A stretch of DNA of 64,000 nucleotides from Pseudomonas oryzae (GTDB lineage: Bacteria > Pseudomonadota > Gammaproteobacteria > Pseudomonadales > Pseudomonadaceae), in assembly GCF_900104805.1 (NCBI RefSeq), contig NZ_LT629751.1, positions 2,709,001 through 2,773,000 of the forward strand. The letters are read 5' to 3'. The notes under the pieces are model-generated. The model saw only the letters and a list, made by a program, of their open reading frames with translations. It did no database searches and was not told where the DNA came from. The translations under genes were made by a program, and so were the position numbers. The number at the start of each line of letters is the position of its first letter. The first letter of the stretch is position 1. Below, piece after piece: positions 9,656 through 20,167 of this stretch.

Positions 9656-11452
9656 TCAGTGCTGCAGGTGACCGTACAGCCGCGCGTACAGCCCGCCTTC
9701 GGCGATCAGCTGCTGATGGTCGCCCTGCTCGGCGATGCGCCCGCCGTCGAACACCAGCACGCGGTCGGCCTGTTTCACCGCGCTGAGGCGGTGGGCGATG
9801 ATCAGCGTGGTGCGGCCGGCGAGGAAGCGTCCCAAGGCCTGGTGCAGGGCGTACTCGGTGGCGGCGTCGAGCGCCGAGGTGGCCTCGTCGAGGATCACCA
9901 CCTTGGGCTCGGCGAGGATCATCCGGGCGATCGCCAGGCGCTGGCGCTGACCACCGGAGAGACGCACGCCGGAGCGACCGACCACGCTGTCCAGCCCCTG
10001 CGGCAGGGCGCGCACGCTATCGGCCAACTGGGCGATCTCCAGCGCCCGCCAGCAGGCGGCATCGTCGCGTTCGCGGCCCATGGTCAGGTTGGCGCGCACC
10101 GTGTCGTTGAACAGCGCCGGGTGCTGCAGCACCACCGCCACCTGCTCGCGCACCCGCTCCAGGCCGATCTCCTCGAGGCTGGCGCCGCCGAAGCGGATGC
10201 TGCCGGCCTGCGGGCTGTAGAGGCCGAGCAGCAGCTGCACCAGGGTGCTCTTGCCGCCGCCCGAGGCGCCGACGATGGCCACCTTCTCGCCGGGGGCGAT
10301 GGACAGGTCGAGGCCATCGAGCACCGGCTCGTCGCGGTAGGCGAAGCGCAGGCCGTGCACCTCTATGCCAACGCTGGCCTGCCCGGCGAACGGATCGACG
10401 CTGGCCGGATAGCGCGGTTCGTCGGCGCGGGCGAGCAGCTCGTTGATCCGGCTCAGCGCGCCGCCGGCGGCATAGTAGGCGTACTGCAGGCCGAGCAGCT
10501 GCTCGACCGGGCCGATCATGTACCAGAGGTAGCTGAACACCGCGAGCATCTGGCCGATCGACAGGTCGGAGAACAGCACGGTGAGCATGGCCGCCGCGCG
10601 GAACACATCGATGCCGAACTGGAACAGCAGGCCGCTGGCGCGGTTGGCCGCATCGCTCTTCCACAGCGAGGCCACCGCGTAGTCGCGCACCTCGCGGGCG
10701 CGCTGGCCGAGGCGGCCGAGGAAGAAGCCCTGGCGATTGCCGGCGCGCACCTCCTGGATCGCCTCCAGCGTCTCGCCGAGCGCCTGGGTGAAGCGCGCGG
10801 TGCTGTCGTTCTCCAGCTTCTTCAGGTGCTTGACCTTCTTGCCGAGCAGCACCGTGGCGTAGATCACCAGCGGATTGAACAGCAGGATCAGCAGCGCCAG
10901 CTGCCAGTGCATCCACAGCAGGATGGCCGCGGTGCCGGTCAGGGTCAGGATGGCCACCAGGAAACGACTGAGGGTCTCGCCGACGAACTTGTCGAGGGTA
11001 TCGAGATCGGTGACCAGATGGGCGGTCACGGTGCCGCTACCCAGACTCTCGTACTCGCCGAGGGAGATGCGCTTGAGCCGTTCGATCAGGCGCAGGCGCA
11101 GGCGGTAGACCACGTCCTTGGACAGCCCGGCGAACAGCCGGGCCTGCACCACGTTGAGCGCCAGCGCGGCGCCGCGCAGCAGCAGGGTGGTGAACAGGAT
11201 CAGGCCGATGTAGCCGCCGGCCTGCTGCCAGGCAGTCGGCAACAGGCGGTCCATCAGGCGCAGCGCGGCGTCGCCGTGGCCGAGCAACACCTCGTCGACC
11301 AGCAGCGGCAGCAGCAGCGGGATGGGCACGCTGCACAGGGTGGCCAGCACCGCCACCAGGTTGGCGGTCAGCAGTTCGCGCCGATGGCCCAGCGCCAGCC
11401 GGCGGATCTCCGCCCAGCCGAGGCGATCCGGCGCCGCGCCCGAATCAGGCAT
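9656..11452 (-). CDS. ABC exporter, fused membrane and ATPase domains
   Basis: 598-residue half-transporter of the MsbA/MDR type. Residues about 25-320 contain six membrane spans; residues about 340-598 form the nucleotide-binding domain with Walker A GASGGGKST, signature LSGGQRQRLAIAR, Walker B VVILDEATSALD and switch His in LIIAHRL. Substrate unknown; lipid or drug export is plausible. A homologous ABC gene lies near bolA and fumC2 in P. aeruginosa. The start overlaps the end of the DsbA-family gene by 8 bp, so the two are translationally linked. Confidence 0.88.
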   Translation of the reverse strand: MPDSGAAPDRLGWAEIRRLALGHRRELLTANLVAVLATLCSVPIPLLLPLLVDEVLLGHGDAALRLMDRLLPTAWQQAGGYIGLILFTTLLLRGAALALNVVQARLFAGLSKDVVYRLRLRLIERLKRISLGEYESLGSGTVTAHLVTDLDTLDKFVGETLSRFLVAILTLTGTAAILLWMHWQLALLILLFNPLVIYATVLLGKKVKHLKKLENDSTARFTQALGETLEAIQEVRAGNRQGFFLGRLGQRAREVRDYAVASLWKSDAANRASGLLFQFGIDVFRAAAMLTVLFSDLSIGQMLAVFSYLWYMIGPVEQLLGLQYAYYAAGGALSRINELLARADEPRYPASVDPFAGQASVGIEVHGLRFAYRDEPVLDGLDLSIAPGEKVAIVGASGGGKSTLVQLLLGLYSPQAGSIRFGGASLEEIGLERVREQVAVVLQHPALFNDTVRANLTMGRERDDAACWRALEIAQLADSVRALPQGLDSVVGRSGVRLSGGQRQRLAIARMILAEPKVVILDEATSALDAATEYALHQALGRFLAGRTTLIIAHRLSAVKQADRVLVFDGGRIAEQGDHQQLIAEGGLYARLYGHLQH

Positions 11453-12080
11453 GCGCCAGGTGCTCCAGCCAGCGCCCCAGCAGCGGCGCCAGCGCCTCCA
11501 GCGGCTGGTAGCCGTTGGTCAGCAGCGCCAGCTGGCCGTCACGCTCGGCGAGCAGGGTCGGAAAGCCGGCGATGCCGAGGTTCTGCGTCCGCCGGAAGTC
11601 GGCCTGGGTAGCCTCGCGCAGCGCGGCACTGTCGAAGGCCTCGGCAAACGCCTGGCGCGGCACGCCCGCGGCCTCGGCCAGCTCGACCAGCACGGCCGCC
11701 CGGCCGACATCACGCCCGTCCAGGTAGAAGGCCTGCTGGATGGCCTGCAGCAGCGGCCAGACCCGCGCGGGATCGAGCTCACGCACCGTGGCCAGGGCGC
11801 GGCAGGCCGGCTCGGTATCGTAGACGAAGCCCTCGGGCAGGGCGCCCTCGAAGCGGAAGGACTGGCCGGTGCGCGCGGTCACCGCTCGCCAGTGCTCGAG
11901 AATGTAGTCGCGCGTGACGCCATCCAGAGCCTGGCGGGTGCCGGCGCGCAGTCCGCCGACCAGCAGCTGCGCCTCGACCCCGGCGGCCCGCGCCTGCCCG
12001 GCCAGGGCGTCGAACACCGGCGCGAAGCCCCAGCACCAGGAGCACATGGGATCCATCACGTAGAGCAGGCGGGCGTTCAT
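11445..12080 (-). CDS. DsbA-family (FrnE-like) thioredoxin-fold protein
   Basis: 211 residues, no signal peptide, so cytoplasmic. N-terminal MDPMCSWCWGFAPVFDAL carries a CxxC redox pair (C13 and C16) in the DsbA/FrnE arrangement; the remainder is the helical insertion domain and C-terminal GIAGFPTLLAERDGQLALL with the cis-proline typical of thioredoxin folds. Likely a dithiol oxidoreductase or isomerase; partner unknown. Overlaps the ABC exporter gene downstream and follows bolA by 67 bp. Confidence 0.82.
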   Translation of the reverse strand: MNARLLYVMDPMCSWCWGFAPVFDALAGQARAAGVEAQLLVGGLRAGTRQALDGVTRDYILEHWRAVTARTGQSFRFEGALPEGFVYDTEPACRALATVRELDPARVWPLLQAIQQAFYLDGRDVGRAAVLVELAEAAGVPRQAFAEAFDSAALREATQADFRRTQNLGIAGFPTLLAERDGQLALLTNGYQPLEALAPLLGRWLEHLAHA

Positions 12081-12147
12081 CCGGGCTCCTCCGCACGGCG
12101 AGCGAACACAGCCGTGCCCCGGTGGCCGGGACGCGGCGCGACAGTGA

Positions 12148-12462
12148 TCAGTGGTGGTGATGGTCGTGCTTGCTGCCGCCCATGCAGGTCGGCGAAGCCG
12201 GGGCGACGCCCTGGGCGGCCCATTCCTCCGGCGTGTAGGTGTGCAGGGCCAGGGCGTGGAAGCTGCCCATCAGCTCGCCGAGGGTGGCGTAGACCTTCTG
12301 GTGGCGCTTGACCGCATTCAGCCCGGCGAACTGCGGGCTGACCACCACGGCCTTGAAGTGGCTTTCCTCGCCGCGACTGTGCATGTGGCTCTCGTTGAGG
12401 ACTTCGAGGTGCTGCGGCTCGAGGGCGGCCAGCGCCTGCTGGATCTGCTGCTGCTTGGACAT
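12148..12462 (-). CDS. bolA: BolA-family protein with poly-His tail
   Basis: 104 residues. Contains the BolA fold signature: HSRGEESHFKAVVVSPQFAGLNAVKRHQKVYATLGELM, including the conserved basic patch and the loop/His residues that bind Fe-S clusters together with monothiol glutaredoxin. Ends in SKHDHHHH, an unusual histidine run that could bind metal. Located divergently from fumC, as in P. aeruginosa around fumC2. Start ATG at 12462 (MSKQQQIQQAL). Confidence 0.88.
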   Translation of the reverse strand: MSKQQQIQQALAALEPQHLEVLNESHMHSRGEESHFKAVVVSPQFAGLNAVKRHQKVYATLGELMGSFHALALHTYTPEEWAAQGVAPASPTCMGGSKHDHHHH

Positions 12463-12632
12463 CGGTGTTCTCCGGCATGCGTGGGGCCGCCGACGGCGCC
12501 CCGTGATGGGCTCATTCTGCGCAGATCGCCCGAGCCGCTCAAGCGCAGGACTGTCGCAGCGGCGGGACGGACGGCCGCCCGGCCCCGGCGGCGCCGTCCT
12601 AGACTGGGGGAAAAACCTGCGGAGAGCGTGCG

Positions 12633-14027
<1,395 letters not shown>

Positions 14028-14030
14028 CCC

Positions 14031-14978
14031 TCAGGCCTGCGGACGCGCCTTGAGCAGGGCTGCCAGCGCCGAGCCACAGGCCACCAGCAACGCGCCGCCG
14101 TAGGCCAGGGCGTTGAGTTCCTCGGCCTGGACCTGGGCCGGCCACAGCCCGGCGGCCACGGCGACGGCCAGCAGGGTCACCAGCGGCGTCAGTGCCAGTG
14201 CCGCGCTGACCCGCGAGGCCTCCCAGTGCGCCAGCGCCTCGGCGAAGGCGCCGTAGGCCACCAGGGTATTCAGGCAGCAGCCGACCAGCAGCCACAGCTG
14301 CACATCGCTGAGGGCCAACAGCTGCAGTGGATGCGCCCAGGGGGTGAGCAGCAGCGCGCAGGCCAGGTAGATCGCCATCATGATCTGCGCCGAACTCCAC
14401 ACGGTGAGCAACTGCTTCTGCGCCAGCCCATAGAACACCCAGAGCAGCGCGGCGGCCAGCACGGTCAGCACGCCGATGGTGTAGCTGCCGAGCGAGCCGA
14501 ACAGCTCGTCCAGGCGCTGGTTGAAGAACAGGCCGAAACCGAGCAGCAGCACCAGCAGGCCGACCAGCTGGCCGCGGCTGAACGACTCGCGGAACACCAG
14601 CAGGCTGGCCAGCAGCAGCATGATCGGCGCGGTCTGGATCAGCAGCTGGGTGGTGCCGGCGCTGAGGCGCTCGAGGCCGAGCAGGTAGAGCACGTAGTTG
14701 GCGGTGAGGCCGAACACCGCCAGCACCAGCAGCCAGCGCCCGCCGCCCTTGAGCGGCCGCAGCGCCGGCAGACGCCGGCTGGCGCCGAGCCAGACGAGCA
14801 GGATCAGCCCCGAGCTGAGCAGGCGATACCAGGTCACGGTGACCGGATCCATCACCTGCAGGACCTGCTTGAGCATGATCGGCAACACGCCCCACAGCAG
14901 GGTGGTCACCAGGGAGAGGAACAGACCGAGCAGCCAGCGGCCGGAGGAGATGTGCATGGGCAGTACCGAAGCGGTCAA
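14031..14978 (-). CDS. DMT-superfamily (EamA) transporter
   Basis: 315-residue integral membrane protein with ten predicted helices in two EamA repeats (about residues 12-140 and 160-305), in the drug/metabolite transporter superfamily. N-terminal TLLWGVLPIMLKQVLQVMDPVTVTWYRLLSS is typical. Likely exports a small metabolite; no substrate can be assigned. Monocistronic, convergent with fumC. Confidence 0.85.
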   Translation of the reverse strand: MTASVLPMHISSGRWLLGLFLSLVTTLLWGVLPIMLKQVLQVMDPVTVTWYRLLSSGLILLVWLGASRRLPALRPLKGGGRWLLVLAVFGLTANYVLYLLGLERLSAGTTQLLIQTAPIMLLLASLLVFRESFSRGQLVGLLVLLLGFGLFFNQRLDELFGSLGSYTIGVLTVLAAALLWVFYGLAQKQLLTVWSSAQIMMAIYLACALLLTPWAHPLQLLALSDVQLWLLVGCCLNTLVAYGAFAEALAHWEASRVSAALALTPLVTLLAVAVAAGLWPAQVQAEELNALAYGGALLVACGSALAALLKARPQA

Positions 14979-15092
14979 AGGGCGATTCTAGACGCCACCG
15001 GGCCTGCCGTCAGCCACTGGTCGCATGCCCGAGCCGGCGGCAGCGCGGCGACTAGACTGAAACAGTCCATGCCACCTTTGGGAGAACGGCCC

Positions 15093-15320
15093 ATGTTCGT
15101 AAAACGCCAGCACGACTCGGCACCGGCCACCCACTACCGCAGCGACCGCATCAGCACCGTATGCGGCCAGTACTTTTTCGCCACGCGCGAGGGAACCCTG
15201 GAGGGGCCGTTCTTCACCCGCTTCGATGCCCAGCAGGCGGCCAACCGCTACGTCAACAACCTGATCAGCCTCGGCCAGGCCGCGCCCGCCAAGCCCATGC
15301 AGCCCCAGCGCGGTTACTGA
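15093..15320 (+). CDS. Small conserved protein, probable DUF6316 family
   Basis: 75-residue protein starting MFVKRQHDSAPATHYRSDR, preceded by GGGAGA. The middle (YFFATREGTLEGPFFTRFDAQQAANRYV) fits a family of small gammaproteobacterial proteins that I believe is DUF6316; the function is unknown. A longer in-frame extension upstream exists but has the composition of an antisense shadow of the EamA gene, so the ATG at 15093 is preferred. Confidence 0.7.
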   Translation: MFVKRQHDSAPATHYRSDRISTVCGQYFFATREGTLEGPFFTRFDAQQAANRYVNNLISLGQAAPAKPMQPQRGY

Positions 15321-15326
15321 GCCGGC

Positions 15327-15350
15327 GCCCGCCGCCCCCGGGCGGCGGGC
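15327..15350. terminator. GC-rich hairpin between convergent genes
   Basis: 11-bp perfect stem GCCCGCCGCCC/GGGCGGCGGGC with 2-base gap in the 32-bp space between the DUF6316 gene and pap. No T-run on either side, so termination strength is uncertain. Confidence 0.5.
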
Positions 15351-15352
15351 CG

Positions 15353-16843
15353 TCAGTGCTGTCGCGCGAAGGCCGCCTCGAGCGCTTCGTTGAGGGTGCG
15401 CAGCACCTTGACCCGGGCGAAGCGCTTGTCGTTGGCCTCGATCAGGGTCCAGGGCGCGATCTCGGTGCTAGTGCGATCGACCATGTCGTTGACCGCATCC
15501 ACGTACTGCGACCACTTCTCGCGATTGCGCCAGTCCTCCTCGGAGATCTTGAAGCGCTTGAAGGCGGTGGCCTCGCGCTCCTTGAAGCGTTCGAGCTGGG
15601 TCTGCTGGTCGATGGCCATCCAGAACTTGACCAGCACCAGCCCGGCGTCGGTCAACTGCTCCTCGAAATCGTTGATCTCGCCGTAGGCACGCAACCAGTC
15701 GGCCTGCGAGCAGAAGCCCTCGACCCGCTCGACCAGCACGCGCCCGTACCAGGAGCGGTCGAACATGGTGAAGTGGCCGCGCGCCGGGATGTGCCGCCAG
15801 AAGCGCCACAGATACGGCTGGGCCAGCTCCTCCTCGGTGGGCGCCGCCACCGGCACGATGCGGTACTGCCGCGGGTCCAGTGCGCCGGCCACGCGGCGGA
15901 TCGCCCCGCCCTTGCCGGCGGCGTCGTTGCCCTCGAACACCGCCACCAGCGAATGACGGCGCATGCGCTTGTCGCGCAGCAGGCGGGCGAGACGCGCCTG
16001 CTCGACCACCAGCTCGTGCTGGTAGGCCTCCTTGCCCAGGCTGCGGGTCATGTCCAGGCTGTCGACCAGGCCGCGGTTGTCGATGCTCGCCGCCACCGGT
16101 GCGGCGTGGGGCTGGCGCTTGGGCCGCTCCTTGAGCTGCAGCGCCGCCTGCAGGCCCTCGAGCAGGATGCGCCCGACGGTGAGACTGCGATAGCGCTCGT
16201 CGCTGCCCTCGACCACGTACCAGGGCGCATAGTCGCGGCTGGTGTGCCTGAGCACCCGCTCGCCGTAGCGCACGAAGCGGTCGTAGGTCTTCGACTGCTG
16301 CCAGTCCAGCGGGCTGATGCGCCAGCTGTGCAGCGGGTCGTCCTGCAGCGACTTGAGGCGGGCCTTCATCTGCTGCTTGGACAGATGGAACCAGAACTTG
16401 AAGATCAGCGCGCCCTCGTCGCAGAGCATGCGCTCGAAGCGCTCGGCGCTGTCGATGGCCTGGTCCAGCTGGGCGTCGTCGATGTGCCCGTGCACCCGCC
16501 CCTGGAGCATCTGGCTGTACCAGTTGCCGAAGAAGATCCCGGTACGCCCCTTGGGCGGCAGGCGCCGCCAGTAGCGCCAGTACGGCGGGCGCGCCAGCTC
16601 CTCGTCGGTCTGCTGGTCGAAGGTTTCCACCTGGATCAGCCGCGGGTCCATCCACTCGTTGAGCAGCTTGACCGTCTCGCCCTTGCCGGCACCCTCGATG
16701 CCGTTGAGCAGGACGATCAGTGGAAAACGGGCCTGCTGGCGCAACTCGAACTGCGCCTCCAGCAGCGCCTCGCGCAGGGCCGGCACGGCGGCGTCGTAGG
16801 CTTCCTTGTCGATCTGGTGACCGATCTCGGCGGACTCGAACAT
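15353..16843 (-). CDS. pap: Polyphosphate:AMP phosphotransferase (two-domain PPK2)
   Basis: 496 residues, start ATG at 16843 (MFESAEIGHQID) with GGAGAG upstream; longer frames are antisense to mnmC. Two tandem PPK2 domains: first with Walker A NGIEGAGKGET (about residue 45), second with EGNDAAGKGGAIRR (about residue 300), each followed by a WxRWxxxxPxxG-type block (RYWRRLPPKGRTGIFFGNWYS, RFWRHIPARGHFTMFDRSWY) carrying the lid and Walker B region. Length and architecture match class II PPK2 (PAP), which phosphorylates AMP to ADP using polyphosphate. Both P-loops look intact. Confidence 0.92.
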   Translation of the reverse strand: MFESAEIGHQIDKEAYDAAVPALREALLEAQFELRQQARFPLIVLLNGIEGAGKGETVKLLNEWMDPRLIQVETFDQQTDEELARPPYWRYWRRLPPKGRTGIFFGNWYSQMLQGRVHGHIDDAQLDQAIDSAERFERMLCDEGALIFKFWFHLSKQQMKARLKSLQDDPLHSWRISPLDWQQSKTYDRFVRYGERVLRHTSRDYAPWYVVEGSDERYRSLTVGRILLEGLQAALQLKERPKRQPHAAPVAASIDNRGLVDSLDMTRSLGKEAYQHELVVEQARLARLLRDKRMRRHSLVAVFEGNDAAGKGGAIRRVAGALDPRQYRIVPVAAPTEEELAQPYLWRFWRHIPARGHFTMFDRSWYGRVLVERVEGFCSQADWLRAYGEINDFEEQLTDAGLVLVKFWMAIDQQTQLERFKEREATAFKRFKISEEDWRNREKWSQYVDAVNDMVDRTSTEIAPWTLIEANDKRFARVKVLRTLNEALEAAFARQH

Positions 16844-16964
16844 AAGGGCTCTCCTTGCAGTATGCCGGCAGCCTAGCCGATCCGCGGCGCGCCCGCACCG
16901 GGCGGCGCAACCGCCGGCGGTGCGATCGGCTAGAATGGCGCGTCCTCCCATCGCCAGCCTCACC

Positions 16965-18926
16965 ATGACCGAACAAGCGCACGCCCAGCTCGACTGGGAC
17001 GAACAGGGCCAACCGCTGTCCCGCACCTTTGGCGACGTGTACTTCTCCCGCGCCAGTGGCCTCGAGGAGACCCGCCACGTGTTCCTCGCCCACAACCGGC
17101 TGGCCGAGCGCTTCGCCACCCTGCCGGCGGATGGCCGCCTGGTGATCGGCGAGACCGGCTTCGGCACCGGGCTGAACTTCCTCTGTGCCTGGCAGCTGTT
17201 CGAACAGACCGCGCAGGAGGGCGCGCGTCTGCACTTCGTCAGCGTCGAGAAGTACCCGCTGAGCCGCGCCGACCTCGCGCGCGCCCTGGACCTGTGGCCG
17301 GAACTGGCGCCATTCGCCACGCAGCTGTTGGCGCAGTACGTGGCGGTGCATCCGGGCTTCCAGCGTCTGGTGTTCGCCGGCGGGCGGGTGATCCTCACCC
17401 TGCTGGTGGGCGATGTCCTCGACTGCCTGCCGCAGCTGGACGCACGCATCGACGCCTGGTTCCTCGACGGCTTCTCGCCGGCGAAGAACCCGCAGATGTG
17501 GACGCCGGCGCTGTTCGCCCAGCTCGCCCGTCTGAGCGCCCCCGGCGCGACCCTGGCCACCTTCACCTGCGCCGGGTTCGTGCGCCGCGGCCTCAACGAG
17601 GCCGGTTTCGCCATGGCCAAGGTCGGCGGCTTCGGCCACAAGCGCGAGATGCTCGCCGGACACTTCCAGGGCAGCGCGCCGGCCCCCGGCAAGCCCTGGT
17701 ATGCCCGTCCGCCGCAGACGCCGGGCCCGCGCGCGGTGCTGGTGGTCGGCGGAGGCCTGGCCGGCTGCGCCACCGCGGCGAGCCTGGCCGCCCGCGGCTG
17801 GCAGGTGACCCTGCTCGAGCGGCATGCCGCGCTCGCCACGGAAGCCTCCGGCAATCCGCAGGGGGTGCTCTACCTCAAGCTGTCGGCGCACGGCACCGCG
17901 CTGTCGCAGCTGGTGGTCGGCGGCTTCGGCTACACCCGCCGGCAGCTTGCCCGCCTGCAGGACGGCCGCGACTGGAGCGCCTGCGGCGTGCTGCAGCTGG
18001 CCTTCGACGCCCGCGAAGCGGAACGCCAGGCGCGCCTGGCGAGCGCCTTCCCCAGCGACCTGCTGCGCCCGGTCGATGCCGCCGAAGCGGCGCAACTGGC
18101 CGGAGTGCCGCTGGAGCAGGGCGGCCTGTGGTTCGAGGAAGCCGGCTGGGTACACCCGCCGGCGCTGTGCCAGGCGCTGGTCGCCCATCCCCGCATCCGC
18201 GTGGTGACCGGCGCCGCGGCCTTCACGCTGCAGCGAGAAGACGGCCTGTGGCAGGCCCGCCAGGGCGATCGCCTGCTGGCCAGCGCGCCGGTCGCCGTGC
18301 TGTGCACCGCCAGCGAGGTGCTGCACTTCCCCGCCGCCGCCCATCTCAAGCTCAAGCGCATCCGCGGCCAGATCACCCGCCTGCCAGCCACCGCGAGCAG
18401 CCGCGCGCTGCGCAGCGTGCTGTGCGCCGAGGGCTACATCGCCCCGGTGCGCGCCGACGAGCACACCCTGGGGGCCAGCTTCAACTTCCAGCGCGACGAC
18501 CTGGAGCTGTCCGCCGCGGAGCATGCCGACAACCTCGGCATGCTGCGGCAGATATCCCCGCACCTCGCCGAGGCGCTGCACAGCGAGCGGCTCGACCCGC
18601 AGCACCTGCAGGGACGCGCGGCCTTCCGCAGCACCACACCGGACTATCTGCCGCTGATCGGCCCGCTGGTCGACGCGGCCGCGTTCAGCGCCGCCTACGT
18701 CGCCCTGGGCAAGGACGCGTCGCGGCGCATCGACACGCCGGCGCCCTGGCTGGAGGGGCTGTACGTCAACTGCGGCCACGGCTCGCGCGGCCTGATCAGC
18801 GCTCCGCTGGCCGGCGAGCTGCTGGCCGCCTGGCTGGACGACGAGCCGCTGCCCCTGCCCCGCGCGGTGGCCGAGGCCTGCCACCCCAGCCGCTTCCTGC
18901 TGCGCGAACTGATCCGCGGGCGCTGA
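16965..18926 (+). CDS. mnmC: Bifunctional tRNA mnm5s2U34 synthase
   Basis: 653 residues combining two enzymes for wobble uridine 34. The N-terminal half is the SAM methyltransferase (MnmC2/MnmD; IGETGFGTGLNFLCAW at about residue 60, DGFSPAKNPQMWT). The C-terminal half is the FAD oxidoreductase (MnmC1; VVGGGLAGCATAASLAARGW at about 260, GYIAPVRADEHTLGASF) that removes the carboxymethyl group of cmnm5s2U. Start chosen at MTEQAHAQLDWDEQG, the usual Pseudomonas N-terminus, 15 codons inside the longest frame. A TAGAAT -10-like element precedes it. Confidence 0.94.
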   Translation: MTEQAHAQLDWDEQGQPLSRTFGDVYFSRASGLEETRHVFLAHNRLAERFATLPADGRLVIGETGFGTGLNFLCAWQLFEQTAQEGARLHFVSVEKYPLSRADLARALDLWPELAPFATQLLAQYVAVHPGFQRLVFAGGRVILTLLVGDVLDCLPQLDARIDAWFLDGFSPAKNPQMWTPALFAQLARLSAPGATLATFTCAGFVRRGLNEAGFAMAKVGGFGHKREMLAGHFQGSAPAPGKPWYARPPQTPGPRAVLVVGGGLAGCATAASLAARGWQVTLLERHAALATEASGNPQGVLYLKLSAHGTALSQLVVGGFGYTRRQLARLQDGRDWSACGVLQLAFDAREAERQARLASAFPSDLLRPVDAAEAAQLAGVPLEQGGLWFEEAGWVHPPALCQALVAHPRIRVVTGAAAFTLQREDGLWQARQGDRLLASAPVAVLCTASEVLHFPAAAHLKLKRIRGQITRLPATASSRALRSVLCAEGYIAPVRADEHTLGASFNFQRDDLELSAAEHADNLGMLRQISPHLAEALHSERLDPQHLQGRAAFRSTTPDYLPLIGPLVDAAAFSAAYVALGKDASRRIDTPAPWLEGLYVNCGHGSRGLISAPLAGELLAAWLDDEPLPLPRAVAEACHPSRFLLRELIRGR

Positions 18927-19039
18927 GGCCGACAATCCGCGAAGCCGCACGTCGCAGCTGGCGGATCGGCGTATTGCATTTGCGCGGGCCGCTCAAGATA
19001 CTCCAGGGGGTACCCAGGAAGCCCACACAGGAGTCCCCC

Positions 19040-19597
19040 ATGCGCATCGCCACCCTTGCCCTGCTGATCGCCTTCGCCAGTCAGGCCAACGCCGCCGACA
19101 GCCAGCAGCTCGCCGCCGAGGGCGCCGCCCTGATCCCGCCGTTCCAGCAGCAGCTGCTGGCCACCGTCAAGGCCGCCATGCAGGAAGGCGGGCCGGCCAA
19201 GGCCGTCGAGGCCTGCCAGCTGCTGGCTCCGCAGATCACCGCCCAGCACAGCCAGGCCCCCTGGAAAGTCGGGCGCACGGCGCTTAAGCTGCGCAATCCG
19301 AACAACGCGCCGGATGCCTGGGAACGCCAGGTGCTGGAGCAGTTCGCCGCCCGCGCCGCCGCCGGCGAGCCGGTCGCCGACCTCAAGCATGCCGAAGTCG
19401 TCGATGGCGAGTTCCGTCTGATGAAGGCCATTCCCACCGGCGAGCCCTGCCTGGCCTGCCATGGCCAGAACATCAAGCCCGAGCTGGCCGCGGTGATCGA
19501 CCAACGCTATCCGCAGGATCAGGCCCGCGGCTTCGCTCTCGGCGAACTGCGTGGCGCCTTCACCCTGCGTCGCCCCCTGGAAACCCGGAATGAGTGA
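19040..19597 (+). CDS. Periplasmic c-type heme protein, DUF3365/Tll0287-like
   Basis: 185 residues. Signal peptide MRIATLALLIAFASQANAA (cleavage after about residue 19), then a helical sensor-like domain and one CLACH heme c attachment motif (about residue 141). This is the DUF3365 'c-type heme family' fold, proposed to sense redox or gas ligands; no enzymatic role is established. Its last bases overlap the start of the CsoR-family gene (ATGAGTGA), so heme protein and repressor are translationally coupled. Confidence 0.85.
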   Translation: MRIATLALLIAFASQANAADSQQLAAEGAALIPPFQQQLLATVKAAMQEGGPAKAVEACQLLAPQITAQHSQAPWKVGRTALKLRNPNNAPDAWERQVLEQFAARAAAGEPVADLKHAEVVDGEFRLMKAIPTGEPCLACHGQNIKPELAAVIDQRYPQDQARGFALGELRGAFTLRRPLETRNE

Positions 19598-19856
19598 AAC
19601 CCGCCAGAACCATCAGGACGCCATGCTCAAGCGTCTGGCCCGCATCGAGGGCCAGATACGCGGCCTGCAGGCGATGATTCGCCGCGGCGAGGACTGCGAG
19701 GCCGTCGCCCAGCAGTTCGCCGCGGCGCGCAAGGCCCTCGACCGCGCCTACCAGGAGCTGCTCGCCTGCCTGCTGGAGGAGGCGGTCCTCGACCCCGAGC
19801 AGGACAGCAGCGCTACCCTGGCACGGGTGCGCAGCATCTTCACCAAGTACACTTGA
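19590..19856 (+). CDS. CsoR/FrmR-family repressor with non-canonical sensor residues
   Basis: 88 residues, all-helical DUF156 fold: RLARIEGQIRGLQAMI and EDCEAVAQQFAAARKALDRAY. Family members repress metal or formaldehyde/sulfide resistance genes. The first ligand Cys is present (C36), but the positions corresponding to the canonical His and second Cys of CsoR (61 and 65) are Leu and Ala; instead a Cys sits at 60. It therefore cannot use the usual Cu(I) site unchanged and may sense thiol-reactive species. Overlaps the heme protein gene by 8 bp. The alignment is by eye. Confidence 0.82.
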   Translation: MSETRQNHQDAMLKRLARIEGQIRGLQAMIRRGEDCEAVAQQFAAARKALDRAYQELLACLLEEAVLDPEQDSSATLARVRSIFTKYT

Positions 19857-19915
19857 GGCATGGAAACTGACGGCAGCACGGACGCTGCGGTGTCCGATGA
19901 CCTGCCGAGATAGCC

Positions 19916-20149
19916 ATGCTGATTCCCCACGACCTGCTCGAAGCCGATACCCTGACCCGCCTGATCGAGGACTTCGTCACCCGCGACGGCACCGACAACG
20001 GCGACGAGACCCCACTGCACACCCGCGTCGAGCGGGTCCGCCACGCCCTCGCCCGCAACGAGGCGGTCATCGTCTTCGATCCCGACAGCCAGCAGTGCCA
20101 GCTGGCGCTGCGCCGCGACGTGCCGGCGGAGTGGCTGGCCAGCGACTGA
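19916..20149 (+). CDS. yheU: YheU family (UPF0270) protein
   Basis: 77 residues, MLIPHDLLEADTLTRLIEDF then REGT-like TRDGTDNG and ARNEAVIVFDPDSQQCQL, matching the small YheU/UPF0270 family. Its function is unknown. Follows the repressor gene by 59 bp on the same strand. Confidence 0.82.
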   Translation: MLIPHDLLEADTLTRLIEDFVTRDGTDNGDETPLHTRVERVRHALARNEAVIVFDPDSQQCQLALRRDVPAEWLASD

Positions 20150-20167
20150 AGCCCCTGCGCGCGGACT

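Noticed and set aside
9659-11611. 650-codon plus-strand frame over the ABC exporter
   Set aside because: Shadow of the exporter, whose Walker and signature motifs are intact on the other strand.
15468-18950. 1160-codon open frame on the minus strand
   Set aside because: Antisense to mnmC and out of frame with pap; Arg/Gly/Gln-rich shadow composition, no domains. High GC produces long false frames here.
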